Assembly: GCA_051306415.1 (NCBI GenBank)
Contig: JBPPNE010000106.1
Location: forward strand, 1-23,933
Origin: CBDDRG01 sp051306415
GTDB lineage: Bacteria > Pseudomonadota > Gammaproteobacteria > Pseudomonadales > Porticoccaceae
DNA length: 23,933 nucleotides
Direction: 5' to 3'
The position numbers were made by a program, and so were the translations under genes. Below are positions 9,017 to 16,851 of the stretch, piece by piece. The notes below the pieces were generated by a model. It was not told the origin of the DNA. It ran no database searches and saw only the letters and a program-made list of their open reading frames with translations. Position 1 is the stretch's first letter. The number at the start of each line of letters is the position of its first letter.

Positions 9017-10186
9017 ATGACCAGCGATGCGTTGATGAACAATTATGGCAACCGAGCTCTGACCCTGGTTCGTGGCCAGGGCGCCTATGTGTGGGACGAT
9101 CAGGGGAAGCGCTACCTCGACGCACTAGCGGGTATCGCCGTGTGTGGCCTCGGCCACGCCCACCCGGCGGTCACCGTCGCGATCAATGAACAGGCAGCAA
9201 AGCTGTTGCACTGCTCCAACCTGTACAGCATTCCGGCTCAGGAACAACTCGCCGACGTATTGAAGGCAGTCTCCAGGATGGATCGAATGTTTTTCTGCAA
9301 CTCCGGCGCCGAGGCCAACGAGGCCGCGATCAAGCTGGCGCGTCTTTACGGCCACAGCAAGGGCATTGCCGTGCCCACCGTGGTGGTGATGGAAAACGCT
9401 TTCCATGGCCGCACCCTGGCAACGCTGTCGGCGACTGGCAGCCGCAAGGTGCAGGCCGGATTTGAGCCGCTGGTGCGGGGTTTTTCCCGCGCGCCCTTTG
9501 ACGATATCGGCGCCATCGAGACCATCGCCGCCAACAATCCCGAGGTGGTTGCAGTCCTCGTGGAACCGATCCAGGGCGAGGGCGGCGTGCGCGTTCCCGC
9601 CACAGATTATCTGCCGCAGTTGCGGGCGCTCTGTGACCGCTATGGCTGGCTGTTGATGCTCGACGAGATCCAGACCGCGAATGGCCGCACCGGCACCTAT
9701 TTCAACTACCAGCAGCACGGCTTGCTGCCCGATGTGGTTACCGTTGCCAAGGGTCTCGCCAATGGCGTGCCGATCGGCGCCTGCCTCGCTCACGGCGCTG
9801 CGGCGGAACTGATGAAACCGGGCAGCCACGGCTCCACCTTCGGCGGCAATCCACTGGCCTGCGCGGCGGCGCTTGCGACCGTCAACACCATTGTCGGCGA
9901 CAACCTCGGCGCGCGCGCGGCCGTGCTCGGCGCGCGCCTGCGCGAGCTGTTCCAGCGCGAGCTCGCCGCTTGCGACCGCGTCCGCGACATCCGCGGCCAG
10001 GGGCTGATCATCGGCATCGAGCTGAACGCCCCCTGCGGCGATCTGGTCGGACAGGCGGCGGAACAGGGGCTGTTGATCAATGTCACCTCTGAATCGGTGA
10101 TCCGCTTGCTGCCACCGCTGATCTTCACCGATGAGCAGGCGGTTGAGCTGGTGGGCACCCTCAGTCAACTGATCAGACGCTTTTAG
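9017..10186 (+). CDS. argD: Acetylornithine/succinyldiaminopimelate aminotransferase
   Basis: ArgD is a PLP-dependent class III aminotransferase converting N-acetylglutamate semialdehyde to N-acetylornithine in arginine synthesis (and often the lysine-pathway counterpart). The 389-residue product shows the family order: GAYVWDDQGKRYLDALAG near the N-terminus, FFCNSGAEANEAAIKLAR (phosphate-binding), NAFHGRTLATLSATG, LDEIQTANGRTG (PLP ring Asp at about 216) and VTVAKGLANGVPIGA with the Schiff-base lysine at about 245. The usual QTGNGRTG is QTANGRTG here. The start is placed at ATG 9017 (MTSDALMNNYGNRAL); the frame extends upstream through a terminator, so the longer form is unlikely. It lies 81 bp before argF, probably one operon, downstream of the structured leader. 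Confidence 0.93.
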   Translation: MTSDALMNNYGNRALTLVRGQGAYVWDDQGKRYLDALAGIAVCGLGHAHPAVTVAINEQAAKLLHCSNLYSIPAQEQLADVLKAVSRMDRMFFCNSGAEANEAAIKLARLYGHSKGIAVPTVVVMENAFHGRTLATLSATGSRKVQAGFEPLVRGFSRAPFDDIGAIETIAANNPEVVAVLVEPIQGEGGVRVPATDYLPQLRALCDRYGWLLMLDEIQTANGRTGTYFNYQQHGLLPDVVTVAKGLANGVPIGACLAHGAAAELMKPGSHGSTFGGNPLACAAALATVNTIVGDNLGARAAVLGARLRELFQRELAACDRVRDIRGQGLIIGIELNAPCGDLVGQAAEQGLLINVTSESVIRLLPPLIFTDEQAVELVGTLSQLIRRF

Positions 10187-10267
10187 GGTCCAAGGCGCAG
10201 TGAAATCTTGAGGACCAGAGTCCCAGCAGGGAGCTGAAACCGGGTTTTAAAAACAACAGGAGCCGCC

Positions 10268-11176
10268 GTGGTGCGCCGACATTTTCTCTCCCTTGCCGAT
10301 CTCTCCCGCGCCGAGTTGCAGGCACTGATCGCGCGCGCCATCGCGCTGAAAGCCGCGCACCGCGCCGGCACCGCCGGGCAGCCGTTCCGCGGCAAGGTGC
10401 TGGCGATGATCTTTGAGAAGGCGTCAACCCGCACTCGGGTATCCTTTGAGGCGGGCATGGCGCAACTCGGTGGCAGCGCCATCTTTCTGTCGCCGACCGA
10501 TACCCAGCTCGGTCGCGGCGAACCGGTGGAGGACACCGCGCGCGTGATCTCGCGCATGGCCGACATCGTCATGATCCGCACCTTTGAACAGGAAAAAATC
10601 GAACGCTTCGCCGCCCATTCGCGGGTGCCGGTCATCAACGCGCTGACCAACGATTTTCACCCCTGCCAGCTGCTTGCCGACATCCAGACCTTTGTCGAGC
10701 ACCGCGGTTCGCTGAGCGGCAGGACTGTGGCCTGGGTCGGCGACGGCAACAACATGTGCCAGTCCTACATCGAAGCCGCCGCGCTGTTTGATTTCGATCT
10801 GCGCATCGCCTGCCCGCCGGGCTATGAGCCCCGCGCCGATCTGGTCGCCGGCCACCGCGATCGGGTGATGCTCACCCACGATCCAGCGGTGGCAGTCGCC
10901 GGCGCCCAGCTGGTGGTCACCGACGTCTTCACGTCCATGGGCCAGGAGGCCGAGCAGCAGCAGCGGCTCGCCCGTTTTGCGGGTTTTCAGGTCGATCACG
11001 CGCTGATGGCCGAGGCCGCGTCCGATGCGCTGTTCATGCACTGCCTGCCGGCCCACCGCGGCGAAGAGGTCAGCGCCGAATTGCTCGAAGACCCACGCTA
11101 TTCGGTGGTCTGGGACGAGGCCGAAAACCGGCTCCACGCCCAGAAAGCCCTGATCGAATTTCTGCTGACGAACTGA
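10268..11176 (+). CDS. argF: Ornithine carbamoyltransferase (anabolic type)
   Basis: ArgF transfers the carbamoyl group from carbamoyl phosphate to ornithine to give citrulline. The 302-residue product contains the carbamoyl-phosphate motif STRTR at 53-57 (EKASTRTRVSFEAGM), HPCQLLAD at 131-138, the ornithine-binding DVFTSMGQE near 219 and the catalytic HCLPAHRG at 258-265. Length fits the anabolic trimeric enzymes. It starts at GTG 10268 or the adjacent GTG 10271, with AGGAG (10258-10262) just upstream. Together with argD and (outside the window) argB/argC/argG it would complete arginine synthesis. No ArgR box was recognised upstream. Confidence 0.97.
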   Translation: MVRRHFLSLADLSRAELQALIARAIALKAAHRAGTAGQPFRGKVLAMIFEKASTRTRVSFEAGMAQLGGSAIFLSPTDTQLGRGEPVEDTARVISRMADIVMIRTFEQEKIERFAAHSRVPVINALTNDFHPCQLLADIQTFVEHRGSLSGRTVAWVGDGNNMCQSYIEAAALFDFDLRIACPPGYEPRADLVAGHRDRVMLTHDPAVAVAGAQLVVTDVFTSMGQEAEQQQRLARFAGFQVDHALMAEAASDALFMHCLPAHRGEEVSAELLEDPRYSVVWDEAENRLHAQKALIEFLLTN

Positions 11177-11227
11177 TTCCGCTCAACGTTTCGCCGCACC
11201 CAGTTCCCACCGGGTTCCAGCAAGCGG

Positions 11228-11743
11228 CTAATCGAGCTTGGCCGCCTCCGGCGCCACGCCCTCCCAGGTCATCAGGGTGACGGCGGAAATGGAGTTCTTT
11301 GGCGAACCCTGGATGACGCGATCGCTCCAGGTCAAATAGACCAGCGTGTTACTCGCCTGGTCGTAATAACGGGTGACGTGCAGCTCCTTGAAGAGTAGCG
11401 AGCGGCGCTCGTTGAACACCTCCTCTCCCTTCGCGCTTCCCTCGATGTTGCCGTTGAACCGGATAGCACCGGTCTGGTGACAGGAAATACTGGCGTCAGA
11501 GGTGTCTTCCGCCATCCCGAACGCACCCTTGAGCCCACCGGTCACCGCGCGGCTGATGAAACAGGTAATGCCGCGTATCTGCGGATCCTCGAACGCATTC
11601 ACCTTGATCTTGTCGTTGGGAGTCAGAAACTTGAACACCGTACTAACCTCGCCAACCTTGCGGCCGTCGTCGGCGATGACGGCCGCCGCAAAAAAGACGC
11701 CGACGATAATTGCGGGGAGTGACGTGAACGCGGAGTATTTCAT
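11228..11743 (-). CDS. creA: CreA family periplasmic protein
   Basis: A 171-residue protein of the CreA family (PF05981), conserved in proteobacteria but of unknown biochemical role. Residues 1 to about 25 form a signal peptide (MKYSAFTSLPAIIVGVFFAA then AVIADDG). The mature part has the family core: GITCFISRAVTGGLKGAFG, AEDTSDASISCHQTG (two cysteines, likely a disulfide), GEEVFNERRSLLFKELHVTRYYD and DRVIQGSPKNSISAV. The ATG at 11743 has AGGA 8 bases upstream; an in-frame TTG precedes it by one codon. It is convergent with argF across 51 bp and monocistronic. Confidence 0.92.
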   Translation of the reverse strand: MKYSAFTSLPAIIVGVFFAAAVIADDGRKVGEVSTVFKFLTPNDKIKVNAFEDPQIRGITCFISRAVTGGLKGAFGMAEDTSDASISCHQTGAIRFNGNIEGSAKGEEVFNERRSLLFKELHVTRYYDQASNTLVYLTWSDRVIQGSPKNSISAVTLMTWEGVAPEAAKLD

Positions 11744-12285
11744 CAATTGATCCTGGTCGGTTGCGGATTGGCCGATGTCATTGTGACAGGTGGAACGTGG
11801 GGATAGAGATGATGGATGGCGCTCGGGTTAAGCCATTGTCGAAGCAGTCGGTTGAATCCGGATGAAGCCATTCTAGCCATTTGCACTTCGTCCAGAAACG
11901 GCCGCAGCCGATAATCCTGGCGCAGCGGCCACACGGTGTCCGCCCTCCCCGCAGAGACCAACGGCCCTGGAGGGAGCTATTAACGATGCTCGCCACAACA
12001 TGCCCGGAGCGCTTCGAACTCTCAACAACCTGGTTCGCAGACAGGCGTTCCCCTGTCTCTGCCTGGAGCGTGCAAGGCGGCCCCCCACCGCTGTGGGCTG
12101 AACCCGTCAAAGCGACTTCTCTCCCGATTCTCTCATGGGCAGTTGACGATGGACAGTTGACATAATGGCGGGCTAGCCGGCCGTTTGCAACATACCGTGG
12201 CGTGGAGATGGCTGGCGGACGGTACATCCGGCCCGGGTACTCAAGCCCATCGAACACACGCCCTCCAGACCAAGCCAACGCTGCC
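11744..12285. other. Intergenic region without a convincing gene
   Basis: About 540 bp between creA and the phosphotransferase/kinase gene, which are both on the minus strand. Open frames here overlap one another and have no recognisable product. Features seen are a tRNA-3'-half-like relic at 12002-12047 and a direct repeat CAGTTGAC (12140-12147 and 12154-12161, 14 bp apart). The second copy gives a TTGACA hexamer, but I see no matching -10 element at proper spacing. Confidence 0.5.
12002..12047 (-). other. Degenerate tRNA 3'-half-like fragment
   Basis: On the minus strand the sequence reads as an anticodon arm (CCTGT, loop CTGCGAA, CCAGG; one mismatch), a variable TTGTT, a T arm (GAGAG, TTCGAAG, CGCTC; one mismatch) and CGGGCA resembling an acceptor 3' strand. 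No D arm or 5' acceptor strand precedes it and no CCA follows. It is not a functional tRNA. It may be a relic, for example from an integration at a tRNA gene, or coincidence. Confidence 0.25.
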
Positions 12286-13845
12286 TCAGGGCCATTGCCG
12301 AGCGCGCCGCTCGATCTCCCGCACCAGCTCGGCGATGACCGGCAGCCGCTCGGCGCTGAGGGCAATAGTCTCGATACGCTCGGCCGCCGTCAGCGGTTCC
12401 TGCGTTCGCAGCTGATTCTCCAGTACCGCCAGATCGGCGTCCGAGACCTCGCGCGGATCTTGGGCACGGGCGTTGAGCCGACTCACCAGCGTGGCGAACT
12501 CCGCCGTGATCGACAGGATGATCCGCGCCACGGCGAGTTCGGTCGCGATAGCGGCGAAGGCGGCCCGCTGTGGCCGATGCAGAAAGGTGGCATCGACGAT
12601 CACCGCGAAGCCGGCGGTGAGGATGGCGCGGGCCAGCTCGGCCAGGCGCTCGAAAGTGTGGCGGGTGGCCTCGGCGCTGTAAAGCCCGGCCGCGCCGCCG
12701 CCACGGGCGGTGAGGTCGAGGCCATGCAGCCGCTTGCGCTCGGCATCGGAACGCAGCCGGATCGCGCCGGTGTGGCTGGCGATGTCAAGCGCGAGCCGCG
12801 ATTTGCCGGTGCCGGAGACGCCGTGGGCGAGCCCCAGCCAGGGACGCCTGGGCTCGGTGAACTGTGCCGCCAGCAGCAGGTAGTGACTGCCTTGCCGACG
12901 CGCCTGCCGACGCGCGGGTTCGGTCAGTTGCTCGGCTCGCAACAGTGCCACCTTGGCCCGTACCAGGGCGCGGTAGACCCGGTAATAGTTGAACAGCGGC
13001 AGCCCCTCGTAGTCGCCGCTCTGTTCCAGGTAGCCATTCACCACGCCATTGGCCAGGTCTGGACGGCCACGGTCGGCGAGGTCCATGGCCACAAAGGCCA
13101 ATTCACTCTGAATGTCGATGAAGCGCAATTCAGCGTTGAATTCGAGGCAGTCGAACAGCATGAATTCGCCATCGATGCGGGCGATGTTGGCGAGATGGAG
13201 ATCACCGTGACATTCGCGCACGCAGCCCGCCGCGCGGCGGGCGCTGAAGCGTTCGGCGAGCCGCTGGCCTTCGCCATGGCTCCAGCGCTCCAGCCGCAAC
13301 AATAGGGCGCTATCGGCGGGATCATCAAGGCGTGGCCGCAAGTGGTCGAAATTCTCCCGCACCGGCGCCATCACTGCCTCGGCGCTGCCGTAGGGCGAGT
13401 CGGTGCCGGCCACCGCGACCAGGCGATGCTGGTCCGCGAGGACCACACCCAGTCGAAAGGCGTCTTCGAGGCTGAAGTGTCCAGCGGCCAGCTGGCGGTC
13501 GAGCAGGGCGGCCTGATCGAACTGGCGCATCACCACCGCATAGTCGAAGGGCTCGTCCTGACCACCGATACGGGGCGCCTGCGGACTGCCGGTAATTGCG
13601 ATCACACCCTGGTAGAGCGGCGGCGCGAAGCGGCGGTTGAGACGCAACTCCTCTTCGCAGTAGTGCTGGCGTTTGTCCAGCGTGGAGAAATCGACAAAGC
13701 CGAAATTGACCGGCTTCTTGATCTTGTAGGCATAGTCTCCGGTCAGTATCACCCAGGAGATGTGGGTCTCAATCAGCTCGATCCGCCCCACCGGGTGGGG
13801 ATAACAGGCGGGGTTGAGCAACTGCTCGATCCAGCGAGCCGCCAT
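12286..13845 (-). CDS. Bifunctional aminoglycoside phosphotransferase-like / P-loop kinase protein
   Basis: A 519-residue two-domain protein (COG2187 plus COG0645 architecture). Residues about 1-330 form a protein-kinase-like phosphotransferase domain with HGDLHLANI (213-221) and LFDCLEFN (Asp232) as catalytic-loop and metal-binding motifs. Residues about 335-519 form a P-loop kinase with Walker A GVSGTGKS (342-349), a SDAERKRL segment (366-373) and VIVDATFL (415-422), resembling shikimate/gluconate kinase and zeta-toxin-type folds. The substrate of these fusions is not established; the name does not imply antibiotic resistance. It is monocistronic. Upstream, divergently, lies the hemolysin-family operon. 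Confidence 0.88.
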   Translation of the reverse strand: MAARWIEQLLNPACYPHPVGRIELIETHISWVILTGDYAYKIKKPVNFGFVDFSTLDKRQHYCEEELRLNRRFAPPLYQGVIAITGSPQAPRIGGQDEPFDYAVVMRQFDQAALLDRQLAAGHFSLEDAFRLGVVLADQHRLVAVAGTDSPYGSAEAVMAPVRENFDHLRPRLDDPADSALLLRLERWSHGEGQRLAERFSARRAAGCVRECHGDLHLANIARIDGEFMLFDCLEFNAELRFIDIQSELAFVAMDLADRGRPDLANGVVNGYLEQSGDYEGLPLFNYYRVYRALVRAKVALLRAEQLTEPARRQARRQGSHYLLLAAQFTEPRRPWLGLAHGVSGTGKSRLALDIASHTGAIRLRSDAERKRLHGLDLTARGGGAAGLYSAEATRHTFERLAELARAILTAGFAVIVDATFLHRPQRAAFAAIATELAVARIILSITAEFATLVSRLNARAQDPREVSDADLAVLENQLRTQEPLTAAERIETIALSAERLPVIAELVREIERRARQWP

Positions 13846-13890
13846 CGGCCAGTTCCTCGATTGGATTTCTCAAATAGGTTACAAGAGGCC

Positions 13891-13959
13891 ATGGCTAAAA
13901 TGAAATTAACCATCAGCCTGCTACTCGCTACTAACTTACTCGCTACTGATCGGCAATGA
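13891..13959 (+). CDS. Very short signal-peptide-like frame
   Basis: A 22-codon frame, MAKMKLTISLLLATNLLATDRQ minus its end, starts at ATG 13891 with AAGAGG about 3 bases upstream; a second ATG lies at 13900. The product looks like a signal peptide with nothing after it. The DNA TACTCGCTACT occurs twice (13922-13932, 13937-13947), a 15-bp duplication that produces LLATN-LLATD. It may be the truncated start of a lost secreted-protein gene, a leader peptide, or chance. Confidence 0.25.
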   Translation: MAKMKLTISLLLATNLLATDRQ

Positions 13960-14215
13960 GACCACAGCGGCTGCGACCTGTCGAAGATGGTGCGTACGCA
14001 GCGGACGGCGTACATTCGACGGTAGCATTTAAGGCCCTGCGGGAGACGGATATCCAGCGGCCGGCGGCAAACTCCAGTGAAATCCATGAAGCCGCTAATT
14101 GCGCTCGGCGTTCAACTCTGATGCGCGCTCGACACAGCTCAATCGCACCACACTCAACATCAGGGAGCAGCCCCTCTCCCGAGCCGATCGAAGAAGCTGG
14201 TAGCAGTGTCCCGAG

Positions 14216-14237
14216 GTTAAGTTTGCGTTAAGTTTGA
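14216..14237 (+). promoter_or_regulatory. PmrA/QseB-like direct repeat
   Basis: Two 11-bp direct repeats, GTTAAGTTTGC and GTTAAGTTTGA, lie head to tail 54 bp before the hemolysin-family start. The arrangement TTAA-hexamer, 5-bp spacer, TTAA-hexamer with 11-bp periodicity is that of PmrA/QseB-type OmpR-family response regulator sites. A regulator of that family is encoded at 18323-18982 in the same gene string, making it the natural candidate. Confidence 0.6.
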
Positions 14238-14290
14238 CCCTCTAGCCTGCCATCGTGATTCCACAGGATCGCATCTAGGAGTAACGACAC

Positions 14291-14977
14291 ATGTCCCGCC
14301 GTGCCCCCTGCGACCAGACCGCGACCGATTGGGCTCGCCCGCTGCCCACCGGGCCGGTGCTCGCCCAGCGCACCGATCCGGCGCGCGGCGACATCGAGGC
14401 CTTCATCGCGCGGGTGTTCCGCCGCGCCTATGGCGCCGATATCCACCAGTTCGCACCCTGGCTGCTGGCGCTGTACGACGGTGAACGCATCCTCGGCGCG
14501 GTCGGCATTCGCCCGGCGACCCTTGAGCCACTATTTATTCAACAGTACCTGGATGCCCGTATCGAACAGGTGGTGGCCACCGTCGAGCGCCAACCGGTGG
14601 ACGGCGAGACCATCGCCGAGATCGGCAACCTCGCGGTGATCCGCCCCGGCACCGGCGTGCTGCTGTTCATTGCGCTGTGCCTGCTGCTCGACAGCCGCAA
14701 CTTCCGCTGGGTGGTGTGCAACGCCACCCCCGGCGTACAGAACCTGTTCGCCCGCCTGAATTGGCCGGTGACCGCCGTCGCGCGCGCCGACAAGACTCGC
14801 CTGCAGGAGGGCTATCAGCACTGGGGCCGCTACTACGATCAGCCGAGTCAGGTGCTGGCCACCTCGGCGGCGACCTGTCGCGCCCAACTCGCCGCTAATC
14901 CAGCGCTCGCCAACGTCAGCACCCAACTGGCGGCACTGCTCGGAGAGCGGCCGATGCCATCCCCCGATCACCCGTGA
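14291..14977 (+). CDS. Thermostable hemolysin family protein
   Basis: A 228-residue protein of the T_hemolysin family (PF12261), named after the Vibrio delta-VPH hemolysin but found with acyl-adenylating enzymes in many gammaproteobacteria and acyltransferase (GNAT)-like in appearance. The family core is visible: FIARVFRRAYGADIHQFAPWLLAL, ILGAVGIRPA, the LFIQQYLD segment and EIGNLAVIRPGTGVLLFIAL followed by FRWVVCNATPGVQNLF. No signal peptide is seen. TAGGAG lies 8 bases before the ATG. Its TGA overlaps the GTG start of the next gene by 4 bp. The name should not be taken as proof of hemolytic activity. Confidence 0.85.
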   Translation: MSRRAPCDQTATDWARPLPTGPVLAQRTDPARGDIEAFIARVFRRAYGADIHQFAPWLLALYDGERILGAVGIRPATLEPLFIQQYLDARIEQVVATVERQPVDGETIAEIGNLAVIRPGTGVLLFIALCLLLDSRNFRWVVCNATPGVQNLFARLNWPVTAVARADKTRLQEGYQHWGRYYDQPSQVLATSAATCRAQLAANPALANVSTQLAALLGERPMPSPDHP

Positions 14978-16272
14978 ACCCCCTGCTAGCCAGCGTTCAA
15001 CAGCACAGTCGGAACCAACCCGAGGCCCTCGCGCTGCGCACCGGGACGGCGACCCTGTCCTGGCGTGCGCTGTGGCAGCGCGTCGAGGCGATGGCTACCG
15101 CCTTGCGCACGCCACTGGTTCGTCGTCTCGGTCTGCTCGCCGCCAACGGTGCCGACTGGATCGTCGCCGACTTGGCCGCCCAGCACGCCGCGGTGCCGCT
15201 GGTACCGCTACCCGGGTTCTTTACGCCGGCGCAACTCACCCATGTTTGCGCCAGTGCCGGCATTGACGGCATCGCCAGCGACGACACCGCACTGGCCATA
15301 GCCCTCGGTTATCGCGAGCGCACGCGCCTGGGTGCGCTGACCCTGTGCACGGCCCCACGCATAAGCTCGCCGCCGCTGCATCCCGGCACCGAAAAGATCA
15401 CCTTCACCTCCGGCACCACCGGCGTACCCAAGGGTGTCTGCCTGAGTCATGCCACTCAGCACCGCACCGCCGCGGCCCTCGCCGAACTGCTGGCGTCGCT
15501 ACCGAGCCGCCGCCATCTCTGCGCGCTGCCGCTCGCGGTGCTGCTGGAAAACCTCGCCGGCGCCTGGAGCACACTGCTGATGGGTGGCGAGCTGATCCTG
15601 CTGGCGGGCGAGGAGGTGGGCCTCACCGGCTCCAGCCAGTTCGATGCCTCTCGCCTGGCCGCCGCCATCGACCGCTATCAGCCGCAGTCGGTGGTCCTGC
15701 TGCCGCAGATGTTGCAGGCGCTGACCTATTGGTGCATCACCAGCGGGCAGCGGCTGCCGTCGCTGCGGATCGTTGCGGTCGGCGGCAGTCGGGTGACGGC
15801 GGAACTGCTGGAACAGGCTCGCGGCTTGGGACTGCCGGTGTTGGAGGGCTACGGCCTGTCGGAGTGCGCCTCGGTGGTCTGCCTGAACACGCCCGCCCAC
15901 AACCGGCCCGGCACTGTTGGCCGGCCCCTGCCCCACTGGCAGGTCAGTGTCGCCAGCGACGGCGAGATCATCGTCACGGGCGATGGTTTTCTCGGCTACC
16001 TGGGCGAGCCAGCGCACGCGGGACCGATGGCGACCGGCGATCTCGGCGCCATCGATGCCGAGGGCTTCGCCAGCGTGCACGGCCGCAAGAAGAACCTGCT
16101 GATCAGCAGCTATGGCCGCAACATTTCGCCGGAGTGGCCGGAGAGCGCGCTGTGCCAGCAGCCGGCCATCGCCCAGGCCCTGGTGTTTGGCGACGGCCGA
16201 CCCTGGTGCGGGGCGCTGATCGTGCCGCCCTCGCCGGCACTCTGCCGCTGCCGAGTTACCCCGGCTTCCTGA
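14974..16272 (+). CDS. AMP-binding acyl-adenylating enzyme, C-terminally truncated
   Basis: The 432-residue product is a member of the ANL superfamily (acyl-CoA synthetase/adenylating enzymes), activating a carboxylate with ATP. Visible motifs are the P-loop TSGTTGVPKG (145-154), GYGLSE (292-297), TGDLG (354-358) and the hinge region GRKKNLLISSYGRNISPEW (370-388). Family resemblance stops near residue 420 (ALIVPPS); the last dozen residues are out-of-frame sequence of the downstream oxidase gene. The C-terminal subdomain with the catalytic A10 lysine, roughly 70-100 residues, is missing. A deletion at about 16225-16235 has joined this gene to the next in a different frame. It is probably non-functional, unless the sequence is misassembled there. 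It starts at GTG 14974, coupled to the hemolysin-family gene. Confidence 0.8.
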   Translation: MNPLLASVQQHSRNQPEALALRTGTATLSWRALWQRVEAMATALRTPLVRRLGLLAANGADWIVADLAAQHAAVPLVPLPGFFTPAQLTHVCASAGIDGIASDDTALAIALGYRERTRLGALTLCTAPRISSPPLHPGTEKITFTSGTTGVPKGVCLSHATQHRTAAALAELLASLPSRRHLCALPLAVLLENLAGAWSTLLMGGELILLAGEEVGLTGSSQFDASRLAAAIDRYQPQSVVLLPQMLQALTYWCITSGQRLPSLRIVAVGGSRVTAELLEQARGLGLPVLEGYGLSECASVVCLNTPAHNRPGTVGRPLPHWQVSVASDGEIIVTGDGFLGYLGEPAHAGPMATGDLGAIDAEGFASVHGRKKNLLISSYGRNISPEWPESALCQQPAIAQALVFGDGRPWCGALIVPPSPALCRCRVTPAS

Positions 16273-16808
16273 CCGAAGCCTACCACCACGTCAAGCACAC
16301 GGTGCCGCTGCTGATGGCTGTCGGCAGCCGCCTGCCCGATTCCTTCGAGTGGCTGCGGGCCGCGGTCGCCAACTACATCGCCGAGGAGCAGGGCCACCAG
16401 GAGTGGGTGCTCGCCGACATCGCGGCCTGCGGCGGCGATCCCGACGCGGTGCGCCACGGCCAGCCGCGGCTCGCCACCGAACTCATGGTCAGCTATGCCT
16501 GGGACACCGTGCAGCGTGGCAACCCCGTCGGCTTTTTCGGCATGGTGCAGGTGCTCGAAGGCACCAGTGTCGCCGTCGCCGCCGCGGCGGCCGCAAGGCT
16601 TCAGGCCGCTCTCAGCCTGCCCGCCAGCGCGTTCACCTATTTGACCTCCCACGGCACGCTGGATCAGGATCACCTCCAGTTTTTCGCCAGCCTGATGAAC
16701 CGCATCGATGCCAGCGCCGATCGCGCCGCCATTGTCCATGTCGCGCGGGTCATTTATCGTCTGTACGGCGAGCTGTTCCGCTCGATTCCGTTGCCAGCGA
16801 GCGCCTGA
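16224..16808 (+). pseudogene. TenA/UndA-like iron-containing redox enzyme, 5'-truncated
   Basis: About 194 residues of a heme-oxygenase-like diiron oxidase (HDO; TenA/UndA relatives) are encoded in a frame different from the adenylating enzyme. Metal-ligand motifs are present: EEQGHQEW (Glu and His), MVQVLEGTS (Glu) and SHGTLDQDHLQFF (His, Asp, His). The preceding FLTEAYHHVKHTVPLLMA is also family-like. The first 25 or so residues and the start codon have been lost in the fusion to the upstream gene; a GTG at 16206 in frame has no ribosome binding site. Relatives oxidise fatty acids or acyl substrates (UndA makes 1-undecene), but the substrate here is unknown. The stop is 43 bp before the SDR start. 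Confidence 0.75.
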
Positions 16809-16851
16809 TTCAACTCACTTGACACCCGACCCATGACAGAGGGGCACTTCG

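Larger units (their letters stand above)
13846..14290. other. Divergent intergenic region before the hemolysin-family operon
   Basis: About 445 bp with no recognised full-length gene. It holds a 22-codon signal-peptide-like reading frame (13891-13959) and a PmrA/QseB-like direct repeat (14216-14237). Longer frames on both strands (for example 13956-14231 plus, 13773-14087 minus) have no recognisable product. The promoters of the divergent genes on either side should lie here. Confidence 0.5.

Noticed and set aside
9125..10168. 347-codon minus-strand frame opposite argD
   Set aside because: Antisense of a clear argD with all its motifs; no independent evidence.
12002..12047. Functional tRNA-Arg gene
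   Set aside because: No D arm, no 5' acceptor strand and mismatches in both visible stems.
12140..12168. Promoter built on TTGACA and ATAATG near 12157-12168
   Set aside because: No -10 element lies 16-18 bp after either TTGAC copy; the ATAATG is too close.
12202..13305. 367-codon plus-strand frame opposite the phosphotransferase/kinase gene
   Set aside because: Mirrors a gene with kinase and Walker A motifs; no recognisable domain.
15345..16808. A single 487-residue protein made of the frame that ends as the oxidase
   Set aside because: The part before about 16224 is an out-of-frame reading of the adenylating enzyme; only the last 194 residues are family-like.
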